The position numbers and the translations under genes were made by a program. The notes below the pieces were generated by a model. The model ran no database searches. It was not told the origin of the DNA and saw nothing but the letters and a program-made list of their open reading frames with translations. Positions 1 through 8,420 of a stretch of 55,218 nucleotides of DNA are shown in pieces; the stretch's first letter is position 1, and each line of letters begins with the position of its first letter. Source of the stretch: Candidatus Bathyarchaeota archaeon (GTDB lineage: Archaea; Thermoproteota; Bathyarchaeia; Bathyarchaeales; Bathycorpusculaceae); NCBI GenBank assembly GCA_003165195.1, contig PLSP01000033.1, forward strand, positions 18,328 through 73,545, in the 5' to 3' direction.

Positions 1-17
1 GTAGGTAGGTAAAAGAT

Positions 18-452
18 ATGGCAAGAATTCTTCTAAGATTCTCTGAAGAGCAAGTGTCACAGCCCATAGCATCAGAAATAATCATAAAATACAAAGTGCC
101 CATGGCCATAATGTCAGCTCACATTAACTCGAAGGGGGGCGAAATCCTCGCTGAAATCCCAGATGACCTGCAGGACTTAGTGGTCAACGCTTTTAGGGAA
201 AGAGGCATAACCGTTAGTGTTCCAAAACTTATCGAGGTCGACTCAGACAAGTGTTTCAGCTGCGGCTCCTGCATCGCCCTTTGCCCTGTTGAAGCGATAA
301 GCACGGCAAAAGATTCAACGGTAAAATTTGACAAGGAAAAGTGTTTGGGAAGCACCTGCAGCGTATGTGTTGATGTCTGCCCTGCAAGAGCAATAAAATC
401 TCTCAAACAAAGCAACGGCGAACAATCAAGTAACAGCAGGAAACGGCAATGA
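18..452 (+). CDS. NIL-domain ferredoxin of archaeal homocysteine synthesis
   Basis: The first ~75 residues form a NIL domain and the rest holds two 4Fe-4S motifs: Cys79, 82, 85, 89 and Cys109, 114, 117, 121. This architecture matches MA1822 of Methanosarcina, which works with a COG1900 sulfurtransferase to turn aspartate semialdehyde into homocysteine using sulfide. The partner is expected just left of the window but is not seen. The stop overlaps the next start (ATGA), so the two are co-translated. The second cluster has one extra residue (CX4CX2CX3C). A generic ferredoxin is the alternative, but the NIL domain and the UPF0280 neighbour argue for this role. Confidence 0.82.
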   Translation: MARILLRFSEEQVSQPIASEIIIKYKVPMAIMSAHINSKGGEILAEIPDDLQDLVVNAFRERGITVSVPKLIEVDSDKCFSCGSCIALCPVEAISTAKDSTVKFDKEKCLGSTCSVCVDVCPARAIKSLKQSNGEQSSNSRKRQ

Positions 453-1153
453 CAAAAAAACTGCTTAAACATAGTTTCACAGTAAAAGAGTCGCAATGCA
501 CAGTTATTTCTGACCAGCAAAAAGCTATCCAAGCCGCCGTAGAATCTATTAAGCGTAACAGGCAGGAACTTGAACTTTACATAAAAGAAAACCCCAGTTT
601 TCTATACAGCCTAAAACCGATTTCGTTGCCACATAAACCTCTAGTGGCTGAAATGATGGCTGACGCAGCGAAAAAGGCAGGCGTGGGCCCAATGGCCGCG
701 GTAGCAGGCGCAATAGCGGACCTAGCGGTTAAAGATATGAAAAGCCAAGGTTGTGAAGTAGCGGTTGTTGAAGACGGTGGAGAAATCTCAGCTCTCTCAA
801 ACATACCTGTTGACGTGGCAGTTGCAGCTGGAAACGAACCCTTGTCAAAACGCTTCGGCTTTCGGCTCACCGAGTTCCCAATTGGCGTAGCCACAAGTTC
901 AGGCCAATTTAGCCATGCACTGAGTTTCGGTGAAGCGGAGGCAGCTACGGTTTTCTGCAAAAACGCCACTTTGGCGGATGCAGCAGCCACTGCGGTCGGC
1001 AATGCTGTTAGAGGAGAAAATGTTTCCGCAGGTATCAAAGCAGGAATAAACACGGGATTGGCCATTGAAGGTGTGGAAGGCATCATGATACTTTTTAAGG
1101 GCAAAGTCGGCATGGCGGGAAATATTCCAGAAATAATTAAGGTCGAAAAATAA
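449..1153 (+). CDS. UPF0280 family protein (ApbE-like fold)
   Basis: This 234-residue protein has the hallmarks of UPF0280 (COG2122): a Gly/Ala-rich helix after GVGPMAAVAGAIAD, a VVEDGGEIS turn, and a C-terminal part resembling the flavin-transferase ApbE (GVATSSGQFSHALSFGEA, then an Ala-rich helix). The family is commonly found beside the NIL-ferredoxin and COG1900 sulfurtransferase of archaeal homocysteine synthesis, and here it overlaps the ferredoxin gene by 4 nt. Its exact biochemistry is not established; a role in flavin or cofactor handling for that pathway is inference. There is no signal peptide or membrane segment, so it is cytoplasmic. Confidence 0.82.
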   Translation: MTKKLLKHSFTVKESQCTVISDQQKAIQAAVESIKRNRQELELYIKENPSFLYSLKPISLPHKPLVAEMMADAAKKAGVGPMAAVAGAIADLAVKDMKSQGCEVAVVEDGGEISALSNIPVDVAVAAGNEPLSKRFGFRLTEFPIGVATSSGQFSHALSFGEAEAATVFCKNATLADAAATAVGNAVRGENVSAGIKAGINTGLAIEGVEGIMILFKGKVGMAGNIPEIIKVEK

Positions 1154-1276
1154 TAGCTGCAAGCATTATCTGAAGCCTTTGTTGTATGTCCAATGACCCT
1201 TATTAAACCATAGATGATTCGCTTTTTGAGAAAGGCAATATAACGGAAAAAAATACAAAAAACGCATTAAAAAGAG

Positions 1277-1297
1277 AAAGTCAAAGTCAAAGTCAAA
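1277..1297. repeat. Short (AAAGTC)n tandem repeat
   Basis: Three perfect copies of AAAGTC followed by a partial one lie in the gap after the UPF0280 gene. No gene or obvious RNA structure surrounds them. Confidence 0.5.
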
Positions 1298-1480
1298 TAG
1301 GCGAAAAGGCCGAGAAAACCTATTCTGCCTTTCTGTTTAACTGGTTGTAACGTGATTATGCAAGTAACAAAGCTTAACTTCTGATGGCGATTACAGCATC
1401 TTCTGTGACTGAGAGAGCCGTCCTTCACGGTTCGCTAATAAGGATAAATTCTTTTACTCGGTCGCCTTTTACTCTTTTCT

Positions 1481-1612
1481 ATGTATCTACTGTACCTAGA
1501 TGAATCTGGGGACGTGGCAAATTGTCGACGGCAAAGTATTTTTGTGATTGCATTTCTTGTTCAAATTAGAACAGAAACCACTTGCTTGATAGATTTAATT
1601 CATGTCGGGTAA
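1481..1612 (+). pseudogene. Remnant of a DUF3800 protein (N-terminus only)
   Basis: An open frame of 43 codons starts MYLLYLDESGDV, the conserved opening of DUF3800 proteins, where the LDESGD strand carries the active-site-like acidic residues. It continues for about one more strand (SIFVIAFLVQ) and then runs into a stop, while intact family members are some 200-300 residues long. The rest of the family sequence is not found downstream. It is therefore a decayed fragment, probably of mobile or defence-island origin. The flanking 1154-1480 and 1613-1657 show no gene. Confidence 0.6.
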
Positions 1613-1657
1613 CTTAACAATATCCCAAGAAATAGTGAAGCTGGCGAGTTTAAACTA

Positions 1658-2644
1658 ATGCAGGCAAAGACAAAGAAGGAAGTTTGGCAGCTTGTTTTCA
1701 TAATAATTTTTGGCGTAGCTATTCGGTTAATCGCCATCGCCGTTTTCAGCAGCATCTACAAGCCTGTTGACGCGTTCATTGTGGACCAAGAATCCGCCAA
1801 AGTAATTCTAAGCTTGCAAAACCCCTACACCTATACTTATCAAGTTCACAACTACACTCTGAGTACTTTTGCTTACCTTCCCATGGTGCCGATTTACTAC
1901 GCTGCATTTTCTTTTCTGGGAGATTTTCGTTTTGCAAACATTCTTGCCGACGTATTTATCATGATATCTGCCTACTGGATCGCTAAATCGTTTAATCGAG
2001 GAACTGCAGTCTATGCAGCTTTAGCTTTTGCAGTTATGCCTCCTTCAATCTGGTTAACAAGCGTCACTGGAACAAACATTATGGTGGGAACCGCTTTTCT
2101 GATGCTTTCTCTTGCTGCCTTAGTGCAGAAAAAATATTGGGTTGCAGCTGCATTCTTGGGGCTAGGCGTTGCTTCAAATCAGCTGGTTGCATTGATGCTT
2201 CCGCTGTTCGCTTACTATTATTGGAGCGTCCATAAACTTTCACGTTTCACCTTAAGCCTGCTGGTTTCAGCCGCAATAATTCTGCCGTTTTATCTCTCAA
2301 GCCCCTCCGCCTTCTTCTACGACATTGTTCAATACCAGCTTATTCGGCATGTGCAAGCTGATGGCCCATATAGCCTCTACAACATCTTCAATAGCTTTGG
2401 AATTCAATTAAGCTTCACGATAAGAGCAGTCATCTTCATCGTGCCCTATCTGTTTGCAATGTTTTGGTCCCGACGACATTACACGGTGCTGCTTGCTTCA
2501 GCAGGCGTTCTGCTGTTTCTAGCGGCGTTTGTGCTTCCCATAGATGGGTTCTGGAACTACTTCATACCATCACTAGCTATACTGTGTGCCTTCATACCAG
2601 CCGGTGTTGATGAGCTCCAACAAAGGGCAAAGAAGTTTTCATAA
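1658..2644 (+). CDS. Polytopic membrane protein, GT-C glycosyltransferase-like
   Basis: The 328 residues contain about eight to nine hydrophobic helices. The first loop after TM1 has acidic residues (VDAFIVDQESAK) followed by an aromatic stretch with NPYTYTY and FAYLPMVPIYY, which resembles the first luminal loop of GT-C polyprenyl-phosphate-sugar transferases such as the GT87/DUF2029 group. A similar layout is seen in the protein at 16.9-18.1 kb. It stands alone between a DUF3800 remnant and a small membrane protein. Substrate and catalytic role cannot be read from the sequence; a non-enzymatic membrane protein is possible. Confidence 0.55.
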   Translation: MQAKTKKEVWQLVFIIIFGVAIRLIAIAVFSSIYKPVDAFIVDQESAKVILSLQNPYTYTYQVHNYTLSTFAYLPMVPIYYAAFSFLGDFRFANILADVFIMISAYWIAKSFNRGTAVYAALAFAVMPPSIWLTSVTGTNIMVGTAFLMLSLAALVQKKYWVAAAFLGLGVASNQLVALMLPLFAYYYWSVHKLSRFTLSLLVSAAIILPFYLSSPSAFFYDIVQYQLIRHVQADGPYSLYNIFNSFGIQLSFTIRAVIFIVPYLFAMFWSRRHYTVLLASAGVLLFLAAFVLPIDGFWNYFIPSLAILCAFIPAGVDELQQRAKKFS

Positions 2645-2827
2645 CAGTTTCCACACAATATTCATGCTTTAGGTTTTTTTGCTGAGTGCAGATTTTAGAA
2701 TTACTCGTTTAGCCTCGTTAAAGCCGCATTTATTCCTCATTCATTTCCAATAGACGTTTTTCATTTAGTGAAGACGATATCAGCACATTTAAATAACTGC
2801 CTGAAAGTGAAAGCGAAGGCATGACAC

Positions 2828-3364
2828 ATGAGAACTCGCATAGTAATGATAGGTGTAGTTTTATTAATCATTGGAATTGGACTTTTTGTGTCTGGAGCGA
2901 TTGGTTTGCGAGGATCCACAAATACAATAACAGTTTTTAATCAGTCTAATTCTGGCGAATATGTGTCTAGCGAGATTCTTTTGAACGCATCTTCATCGAT
3001 CATCGTAAGATCTCCTCCGACAGTCGGGGGATTAGTTCCTGCTCAAGACATAACTTTGGTTACTTCAACTAATATCAACTCTTATGCTATATCTAGTAAC
3101 TCATCTGTGGCAGGAACCAGAGCTTACACTTCAATCACAGGCAATTATTACTACGTAATCTTTTCCTCTACTCAACCCAACACAAAATTAGCAATTACTA
3201 ATGCGCCACTTGCAACAACAGCTGCGTTCGGGTTGCTATCACTTGCAGGCATTGGCTTTTTCTTTATTGGAATTATTCTTGCAATTGCAGGAGCACTCCT
3301 AAAGAACAAGAACCAACGAAAAAACAGTGAATATGAATATCGCTATCCGCCCGCTAAAACATAA
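2828..3364 (+). CDS. Small membrane protein with two TM segments and an exposed domain
   Basis: This 178-residue protein has a TM helix at about residues 5-27, a Ser/Thr/Asn-rich beta-prone segment to about 130 that should be outside the cell, and a second TM helix at about 135-158 followed by a short basic, tyrosine-containing tail. I do not recognise the family. The AT-rich region just upstream (around 2785-2795) can serve as a TATA box. The Asn-X-Ser/Thr sites in the outer part fit an N-glycosylated archaeal surface protein, but its function is unknown. Confidence 0.6.
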   Translation: MRTRIVMIGVVLLIIGIGLFVSGAIGLRGSTNTITVFNQSNSGEYVSSEILLNASSSIIVRSPPTVGGLVPAQDITLVTSTNINSYAISSNSSVAGTRAYTSITGNYYYVIFSSTQPNTKLAITNAPLATTAAFGLLSLAGIGFFFIGIILAIAGALLKNKNQRKNSEYEYRYPPAKT

Positions 3365-3487
3365 AGAGAAAATTGACTGTGAAAGAGAAGTTGAAAACTG
3401 GTGTGGCGACCAGTTTATTAACGGTCTAAATTAACCAGTAAAAATGGAAATCCATCTTTAATTGAAGAAAACTCTTAAATCATACAA

Positions 3488-4522
3488 TTGCCAACTGAAT
3501 GCAAGGTCTCGTTCATGTCATCAAACAGTAACACGTTTGAAATTCAAAGCTATGACGAAAAAGCAAAAATGTTCTATGTTAAATCATCCTGCGGCAACGT
3601 CGTGCAGGTGCAAGATACATTTGCAGAAATGTTCGCGCTGTGGGTGGGCAGAGTATTAATCACTGCTCAAAACGAAAAATGGGCTCAAATTGCAGGAAGC
3701 TTAACCACGGGTTTTGCCACAAGCGTAATTGAGGCGACTGCCGAAGCAGCAATCGAACGTCCTGTTCCAGCAGACCAGACACCTGACAAACGACCTGGCA
3801 TACTTATTCAAATTTATAATCGTGACCGATTTGAACTCAAACACCAACTTATGCAGCGTATCGGTCAATGCACCCTGACATGCCCAACAACTGCAGCCTT
3901 CAACGGCTTAACTGGCAAACGTACCCTTAACGTTGGCAGCAGCCTTCGCTACTTCGGTGACGGCTTCCAGAAAAAAGCCATGGTTGGCGGTAGAAAATGT
4001 TGGAGGATCCCAGTCATGGAGGGCAGCTTCATCGTTGAAGATGGCTTTGGCGCGATGGAAGCAGTTGCAGGCGGCAACTTTATGATTTTCGCCGCAGACC
4101 AACCATCGGGACTTAAGGCCGCTGAAGCAGCAGCAGACGCCATCCGAGCAAACGCTCCTGATGTAATTATGCAGTTTCCAGGAGGAGTATGCCGTGCAGG
4201 AAGCAAAGCTGGCTCACTCAAATACAAACTTAAGGCTTCAACTAACCATCCGTACTGTCCCACCTTGCGCACGCTCGTTCCCGACACAGTCGTTCCAGAA
4301 GGCGTAACTTCCGTTTACGAAATTGTCATGAACGGCTTAACATTAGACGCAGTTAAGAAGGGCATGAAAGAAGGCGTAACAGCAGCACTTGGCGTGCCAG
4401 GCGTCGTGAAAATTTCTTCAGGCAACTACGGCGGCAAACTCGGTCCATTCAAAGCTTATCTGCGTGAAGCCCTAGGGCAACCGATGCCTGAGCCAGCACC
4501 GCCAGCAAAGGCAAAAGCTTAA
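3488..4522 (+). CDS. ftr: Formylmethanofuran:tetrahydromethanopterin N-formyltransferase
   Basis: The enzyme moves the formyl group from formylmethanofuran to tetrahydromethanopterin in the archaeal C1 (Wood-Ljungdahl/methanogenic) pathway. Family signatures run through the protein: DTFAEMF, RVLITA..KWA, ATGF-like TTGFATSV, GRCxx region RIGQCTLTCPT, FGDGFQ, IPVMEGSFIVEDGFG, VAGGNFMI, ASTNHPYCPT, YEIVMNGL and GVVKISSGNYGGKLG. Ftr is normally about 297 residues and starts just before DTFAE; here a TTG start at 3488 adds ~40 residues, and ATG 3515 would still leave an extension. An Ala/Pro tail follows the C-terminus. A hairpin terminator lies immediately downstream. It suggests H4MPT-dependent C1 metabolism. 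Confidence 0.93.
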   Translation: MPTECKVSFMSSNSNTFEIQSYDEKAKMFYVKSSCGNVVQVQDTFAEMFALWVGRVLITAQNEKWAQIAGSLTTGFATSVIEATAEAAIERPVPADQTPDKRPGILIQIYNRDRFELKHQLMQRIGQCTLTCPTTAAFNGLTGKRTLNVGSSLRYFGDGFQKKAMVGGRKCWRIPVMEGSFIVEDGFGAMEAVAGGNFMIFAADQPSGLKAAEAAADAIRANAPDVIMQFPGGVCRAGSKAGSLKYKLKASTNHPYCPTLRTLVPDTVVPEGVTSVYEIVMNGLTLDAVKKGMKEGVTAALGVPGVVKISSGNYGGKLGPFKAYLREALGQPMPEPAPPAKAKA

Positions 4523-4524
4523 CC

Positions 4525-4544
4525 TTCCGTTTTTTAATACGGAA
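4525..4544 (+). terminator. Hairpin terminator after ftr
   Basis: TTCCGT (4525-4530) pairs perfectly with ACGGAA (4539-4544) across a T-rich loop, followed by runs of T to 4563. Position directly after the ftr stop fits transcription termination. Confidence 0.6.
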
Positions 4545-4605
4545 CTTTTATTTGATTCCTTTTTAACGTTAGTTATCCAAATAAAGTTAGATTTAGTGAA
4601 GTTAT

Positions 4606-5883
4606 TTGAGTACAGCGAGTACAGCTAAAAAATCGTCTCTTGAACTGTTCCGACTGCGGAAAATGATCAATTCCCTAGCCACTAAAGAGGGCAGCCACAC
4701 AGAACTTATCACCGTTTACGTGCCGCCAGGCAAACAAATCAGCGACGCCCTAAACCTACTTCGAAATGAATACGGCACAGCCAGCAACATTAAATCAAAC
4801 GTTACCCGCAAAAACGTGCTCGACGCCATCACCAAAGCCCAGCAGAAACTCAAACTCTTCAAAGACCCCGGCGAAAAAGGCATAGTGGTTTTTACTGGTG
4901 CACTTCTAGCGGCAGGTGCTGCGCCAGGAACTGAACGCATGGAATCCTACGTTATTGTTCCGCCTGAACCGATTAGGATTTTTCTTTACCGCTGTGACTC
5001 ACGTTTTCACACTGAGCATCTTCAGGAGATGCTGCGGGAGAAAGAGAGCTATGGGATTCTGCTGGTTGATGCCAATAACGCTACCATTGCAGTCTTGCAG
5101 GGCAAACGACTAGAAATTGTTCGACAGATGCATAGTGGTGTCACTGGCAAAACTAAGGCAGGTGGCCAATCCGCTCGGCGATATGAACGCCTCCGTGACA
5201 TGCAACTAAACGAGTACTTTACACGTGTTGGCGCACATGCAAACGAAGCTTTCCTGGCACTTGACAATCTAAAAGGCATCATTTTAGGTGGGCCTGGACC
5301 GACCAAATATGACTTCGAGAAAGGCGGCTACCTCAACTATCAGTTGCAAGGTAAAATCCTCGACGTACTTGACACTGCCTATGTGGAGGAGCAAGGCGTG
5401 AAAGAAGTGGTGGAGAAAGCCCCTGAAATCATGAAGAAAGTCCGCTACATCGAGGAGAAAGAAATCATGCAGAAATTCCTCTTCGAAGTCGGTCACGACA
5501 CAGGACTGATAACTTACGGTGAAGGCGAAGTCCGACGCCTATTGCAGGCTGGTGCAGTCCGATTGCTTTTGTTGTCAGAGAGCGTTGATTTGGTTCGCCT
5601 CACTATCAAATGCAGCGCATGCGGCAACGAAGAACAACACACCATCAAAGCCCCCGAAGAAGGCGCTTTCGAGCAGGGTCTTGTCGGTAAGCCCTGTTCC
5701 AAATGCAGCGCACCCTCATTCACAGTAGTGGACAAGAAAGACGTTGTGGATGACTTAGCTGAGTTGGCTGAACTTGGAGGCACAGAAGTTGAGGTTATTT
5801 CAACTGAGACCGAAGAGGGACAAATGCTAAAGAACGCTTTCGGCGGCTTAGCAGCCATGCTTCGATTCAAACAACAAAGCTAA
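4606..5883 (+). CDS. prf1: Peptide chain release factor aRF1
   Basis: The 425-residue protein is the archaeal class-1 release factor that reads all three stop codons. The stop-codon-recognition NIKS motif is at 61-64, YxCxxxF (YRCDSRF) at 128-134, and the peptidyl-hydrolysis GGQ at 186-188 in AGGQSARRYERLRD. The C-terminal domain keeps four Cys of a mini zinc domain (CSACGNE...CSKCSAP). It starts with TTG after an AT-rich promoter; no ATG lies close enough. Length and motifs are standard. It is convergent with the CPBP gene, with a T-run after the stop. Confidence 0.96.
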   Translation: MSTASTAKKSSLELFRLRKMINSLATKEGSHTELITVYVPPGKQISDALNLLRNEYGTASNIKSNVTRKNVLDAITKAQQKLKLFKDPGEKGIVVFTGALLAAGAAPGTERMESYVIVPPEPIRIFLYRCDSRFHTEHLQEMLREKESYGILLVDANNATIAVLQGKRLEIVRQMHSGVTGKTKAGGQSARRYERLRDMQLNEYFTRVGAHANEAFLALDNLKGIILGGPGPTKYDFEKGGYLNYQLQGKILDVLDTAYVEEQGVKEVVEKAPEIMKKVRYIEEKEIMQKFLFEVGHDTGLITYGEGEVRRLLQAGAVRLLLLSESVDLVRLTIKCSACGNEEQHTIKAPEEGAFEQGLVGKPCSKCSAPSFTVVDKKDVVDDLAELAELGGTEVEVISTETEEGQMLKNAFGGLAAMLRFKQQS

Positions 5884-5930
5884 ACCCACAGGCTTTTTTT
5901 GCAAGTGCATTCCGAAAGTGAATATTTCTT

Positions 5931-6716
5931 CTACAAATAGAGCCCAAATAGTAGGCCTCCCCAAACGAGCAGAGCATGAACAACCGAAGATGATACCACA
6001 TTCTGTGTTCTATGGAAAACGTAGCCGTAAACCAACCCTGGAGCAAAACGCAAGGCACCATAAACTGCTGCCAAAACGATGTTTCCTGAGAAACAGAAAA
6101 AGCCCAAAGGAAAATTGTAGGCGGCATAAAAAAACGCTCCAGCAAGTATTCCATTAGTCGATCCAAACTTTGCGGCAAGCCTCGTCTGGATGTATCCCCT
6201 AAAAATTATTTCTTCACTTAAACCTGCAATTATGTAGCTAAGGAACTGATATCCCATGGGTATCGAGAACCCGGCAAAGCCGCCTCCCAAAAATCTCGAA
6301 AGAATTCCAATTACGAAAACAAGAACTAAACTAACCAGTAAACCTAAGGCCAAACTTTTAGCCAGATTAACCTTTGTTAGACCTATGCTTCTATGGTTTT
6401 GTTTTGAATATTTTAGGGCTATGACCACAGGGACCAGGATTAGAGCGGCAGCGATTGCGCCTCGAAGCACATAAATGGGGTCAGCCGTCAACGTTGTCCG
6501 AACCCAAACTTTATCATAAAATCCGTAGATTCCAAATGCTGCCCCAAACACAGCTACAGCCACAGCGATGCTTAACAAAGATTCTTTGTTTTTATATGCA
6601 AAGTCGATTTTTTTAGGATGCAACCTTAAACCTTTCGCAACCATAAAAGTCGACGAAAGCCCTACCGCTAAAATTAGGGCAAAAATCTCAAGGTCCACTG
6701 GCGCAGGATAAACCAA
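5931..6716 (-). CDS. CPBP-family intramembrane protease-like protein
   Basis: The 261 residues have about eight hydrophobic helices. The CAAX/bacteriocin-processing (CPBP) motif 1 is present as GLSEEIIFRGYIQTRL near residue 165-180, and the last motif as SSVVHALLVW near the C-terminus. Motif 2, usually F-x3-H, reads FFYAAYN, so the expected metal-ligand His is an Asn. That may mean a weakened or non-proteolytic member. It sits alone, convergent with prf1. Substrate unknown. Confidence 0.8.
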   Translation of the reverse strand: MVYPAPVDLEIFALILAVGLSSTFMVAKGLRLHPKKIDFAYKNKESLLSIAVAVAVFGAAFGIYGFYDKVWVRTTLTADPIYVLRGAIAAALILVPVVIALKYSKQNHRSIGLTKVNLAKSLALGLLVSLVLVFVIGILSRFLGGGFAGFSIPMGYQFLSYIIAGLSEEIIFRGYIQTRLAAKFGSTNGILAGAFFYAAYNFPLGFFCFSGNIVLAAVYGALRFAPGLVYGYVFHRTQNVVSSSVVHALLVWGGLLFGLYL

Positions 6717-6875
6717 TTTGTCAGTTGCTCTCCAAATACAATCCTACTGCTCAATATTAATAAATTTGCCATTACTCACTTGCTGCACTTTTAAGTTCTT
6801 TTGTAAGTTCTCGGAATTAGGCACGGACCCAATTTTTAGGAGCTTTCATAACGCGAAGGCTAAAGACTTAAACAT

Positions 6876-6906
6876 ATTCAGTAACTGAATAATTCAGCGA
6901 GTGAAT
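6876..6906. promoter_or_regulatory. Two tandem dyads upstream of the AbrB/PIN pair
   Basis: A perfect dyad ATTCAG-TAA-CTGAAT (6876-6890) is followed 16 bp on by a second, ATTCA-GCGAG-TGAAT (6892-6906). A TATA-like CTTTATAGT lies at 6947-6955, which would place the start of transcription near 6978. The dyads are candidate operators for autoregulation by the AbrB protein. Confidence 0.5.
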
Positions 6907-6989
6907 ATTTTCGAGAAAAATTTTTTTCAAGTAGTGAAAGCAAAGCCTTTATAGTATTTTAGCTCATGATTTACTATTGTGGACGAATT

Positions 6990-7247
6990 ATGGCTTATGA
7001 AGTTAAAGTAACTCGGCAATGTCAAACCACAATCCCCAAGGCTATCAGAAAAAAATACAAAATTGACGAGGGCGACAGTGTAATCTATATTGATTTAGGC
7101 GACCATGTGGCAATGCTGCCTGTTTCCAAGCATCCACTTGAAGACTTAAAGGATCTAAAAGTTGACGTCGCAGAATCCGTTCAAGAAATGCGAACTAAAG
7201 CTCTAGAAACTGCCCAACGGCTAGTGGACAGAAAATTAAACAGGTGA
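6990..7247 (+). CDS. AbrB/SpoVT-fold antitoxin (VapB-like)
   Basis: The first ~45 residues carry the swapped-hairpin AbrB DNA-binding domain (VTRQCQTTIPKAIRKKYKIDEGDSV), and the tail is helical, as expected for binding a PIN toxin. ATG 6966 is also in frame, but a TATA box at about 6947-6955 would put transcription start downstream of it, so ATG 6990 is preferred. The stop lies in a GTGA overlap with the toxin region. The two dyads upstream could be its operators. Confidence 0.82.
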   Translation: MAYEVKVTRQCQTTIPKAIRKKYKIDEGDSVIYIDLGDHVAMLPVSKHPLEDLKDLKVDVAESVQEMRTKALETAQRLVDRKLNR

Positions 7248-7251
7248 TTGT

Positions 7252-7668
7252 ATTCTAATTGAATCTGACCTCTTGCTTGCTGCCCTGAAAAAAGAGGATC
7301 GTCTCAAGCAAACCGCCGAAAAAATCCTCTCAAAAGTAGATTCAGGCGAGCTAAAAGGTGTGTATGCTTCAACTGCCGCAATTCAGGAAGTCATTTTTTG
7401 GTTCTATAACAGACAATTGCTGGACCAGCTTACTAAAGCAGTCAATGCTCTAACGCACCTGCGAAATGTTGAGTGGATCCAAATAGACCCTGAGATATGT
7501 CTAACCTCATCACTGCTCATAAGTGAGTACAATATCTCGCCTTTCGATTCCTATCACCTTGCTACCGCAATAAAAAAAGACAAAACAATCCTTAGCACTG
7601 ATCACATATACGATAGAATCAAGGGCATAACGAGAGTAGAACCCCAAAATTATGCTGGAGGTCTCTAA
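7252..7668 (+). CDS. PIN-domain ribonuclease toxin (VapC-like)
   Basis: The frame encodes a PIN nuclease: first acidic residue in LIESDLLLAALKKED, Glu in AAIQEVIFWF, Asp in SPFDSYHLATAI and Asp in STDHIYDRI. The first canonical start in frame, TTG 7273, lies after the catalytic Asp (codon 7267-7269), so translation must begin earlier. ATT 7252 is placed 4 nt after a GGTGA ribosome-binding sequence. A GTG at 7244 overlaps the antitoxin stop as GTGA but is out of frame by one base. So this is either a rare ATT start or a one-base indel. Target is probably RNA; pair with the AbrB gene. Confidence 0.72.
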   Translation: MLIESDLLLAALKKEDRLKQTAEKILSKVDSGELKGVYASTAAIQEVIFWFYNRQLLDQLTKAVNALTHLRNVEWIQIDPEICLTSSLLISEYNISPFDSYHLATAIKKDKTILSTDHIYDRIKGITRVEPQNYAGGL

Positions 7669-7726
7669 TAGTCCCCAGAAAAGTCAACGTCAAATCAATT
7701 GATGAAAAATCAAATTTTTTTGGGTA

Positions 7727-7838
7727 AGGTGGGGAGGGGGTCAGCCCCTCTCTCCTAAACTACAATTCTTTCCAACAGCAAAGAAGCTTGCTTTGCATAT
7801 AAGGGATATTTCGATTCTCGTAATATATTCCGTTCTTC
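7727..7838. repeat. Direct repeat, copy 1 (~110 bp)
   Basis: This intergenic stretch is about 80% identical to 8627-8738, including the shared core TTTGCATATAA and the flanking TTCT(T)TCYAACAGC. Its left part contains a GAGGGG-GTCAG-CCCCTC hairpin. It has no gene on either strand, and suggests a local duplication or a dispersed non-coding element. Confidence 0.65.
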
Positions 7839-7870
7839 ACAACTACAGCTACTAAAAAGCGTTAAACCTT

Positions 7871-8074
7871 CTACTTTAAAAAGTCTGGACCAGCTACATA
7901 GGCTCTTTCAACCCATGCTTCCGCCTTGTCTGCTTTCACTCTAGCAGCACCATGTCTACTTGTCTTTCCGCTTATTGCCACCGGGTTACTAAAACGACGG
8001 GTTTCAATTACTATTCGTTCACCTTTTATGGCATCGTTTTCTTTCGTATGATAATTTAGAAATGGCTTGGACAT
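7871..8074 (-). CDS. Small basic hypothetical protein
   Basis: This 67-residue protein begins with ATG six bases after the stop of the upstream winged-helix gene, so the two form a short operon. It is rich in Lys and Arg (IKGERIVIETRRF, KTSRHGAARVKADKAEAW) and has no membrane segment. I do not recognise it. Position between the two copies of a direct repeat suggests an accessory, possibly recently moved gene pair. Confidence 0.5.
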   Translation of the reverse strand: MSKPFLNYHTKENDAIKGERIVIETRRFSNPVAISGKTSRHGAARVKADKAEAWVERAYVAGPDFLK

Positions 8075-8080
8075 AGAGTG

Positions 8081-8287
8081 TTATCGGCTCTCTTGGATTT
8101 TGCCTTCCCTTTCTAGCGCATCGAAAACCTGATGTACGGTTATATAACTTAAACCTAAAGCGTCTGCGGCGTCACTGGGGTATATTTGTTTTTTCTTTTG
8201 GAATTGCTTCTTTAGGTATGTCTCTATCAAAAATTTTGTCTTTTCAAATGGCGCTTCATTTGCTTCAACCCTTTCAACAGCTACCAT
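8081..8287 (-). CDS. Small winged-helix-like DNA-binding protein
   Basis: The 68-residue protein has an N-terminal helix, then a helix-turn-helix-like region IYPSDAADALGLSYITVHQVFDALEREGKI near residues 38-66, where the last helix plus GKI would begin a wing. It is too short for a sensor domain and probably regulates the gene behind it or binds as an antitoxin-like partner. A TATA-like TTTAATATT lies about 40 bp upstream on this strand. Family membership is inferred from the pattern only. Confidence 0.6.
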   Translation of the reverse strand: MVAVERVEANEAPFEKTKFLIETYLKKQFQKKKQIYPSDAADALGLSYITVHQVFDALEREGKIQESR

Positions 8288-8420
8288 AGATGGCTTTCCC
8301 CAACTCTACGGCTATATGAAAGTGCAAATATTAAAGGATTAATTAAGAAACAGGTGAGTTTTCTCTTTGGACGAGGCGTTCAATTTATTTTCTATTAATA
8401 TCTCTTACCCGTATCTTTTT

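Noticed and set aside
1378-1412. C/D-box-like small RNA (CTGATGG ... CTGA)
   Set aside because: The C box is imperfect and there are no internal C'/D' boxes or terminal stem, so it is not supportable.
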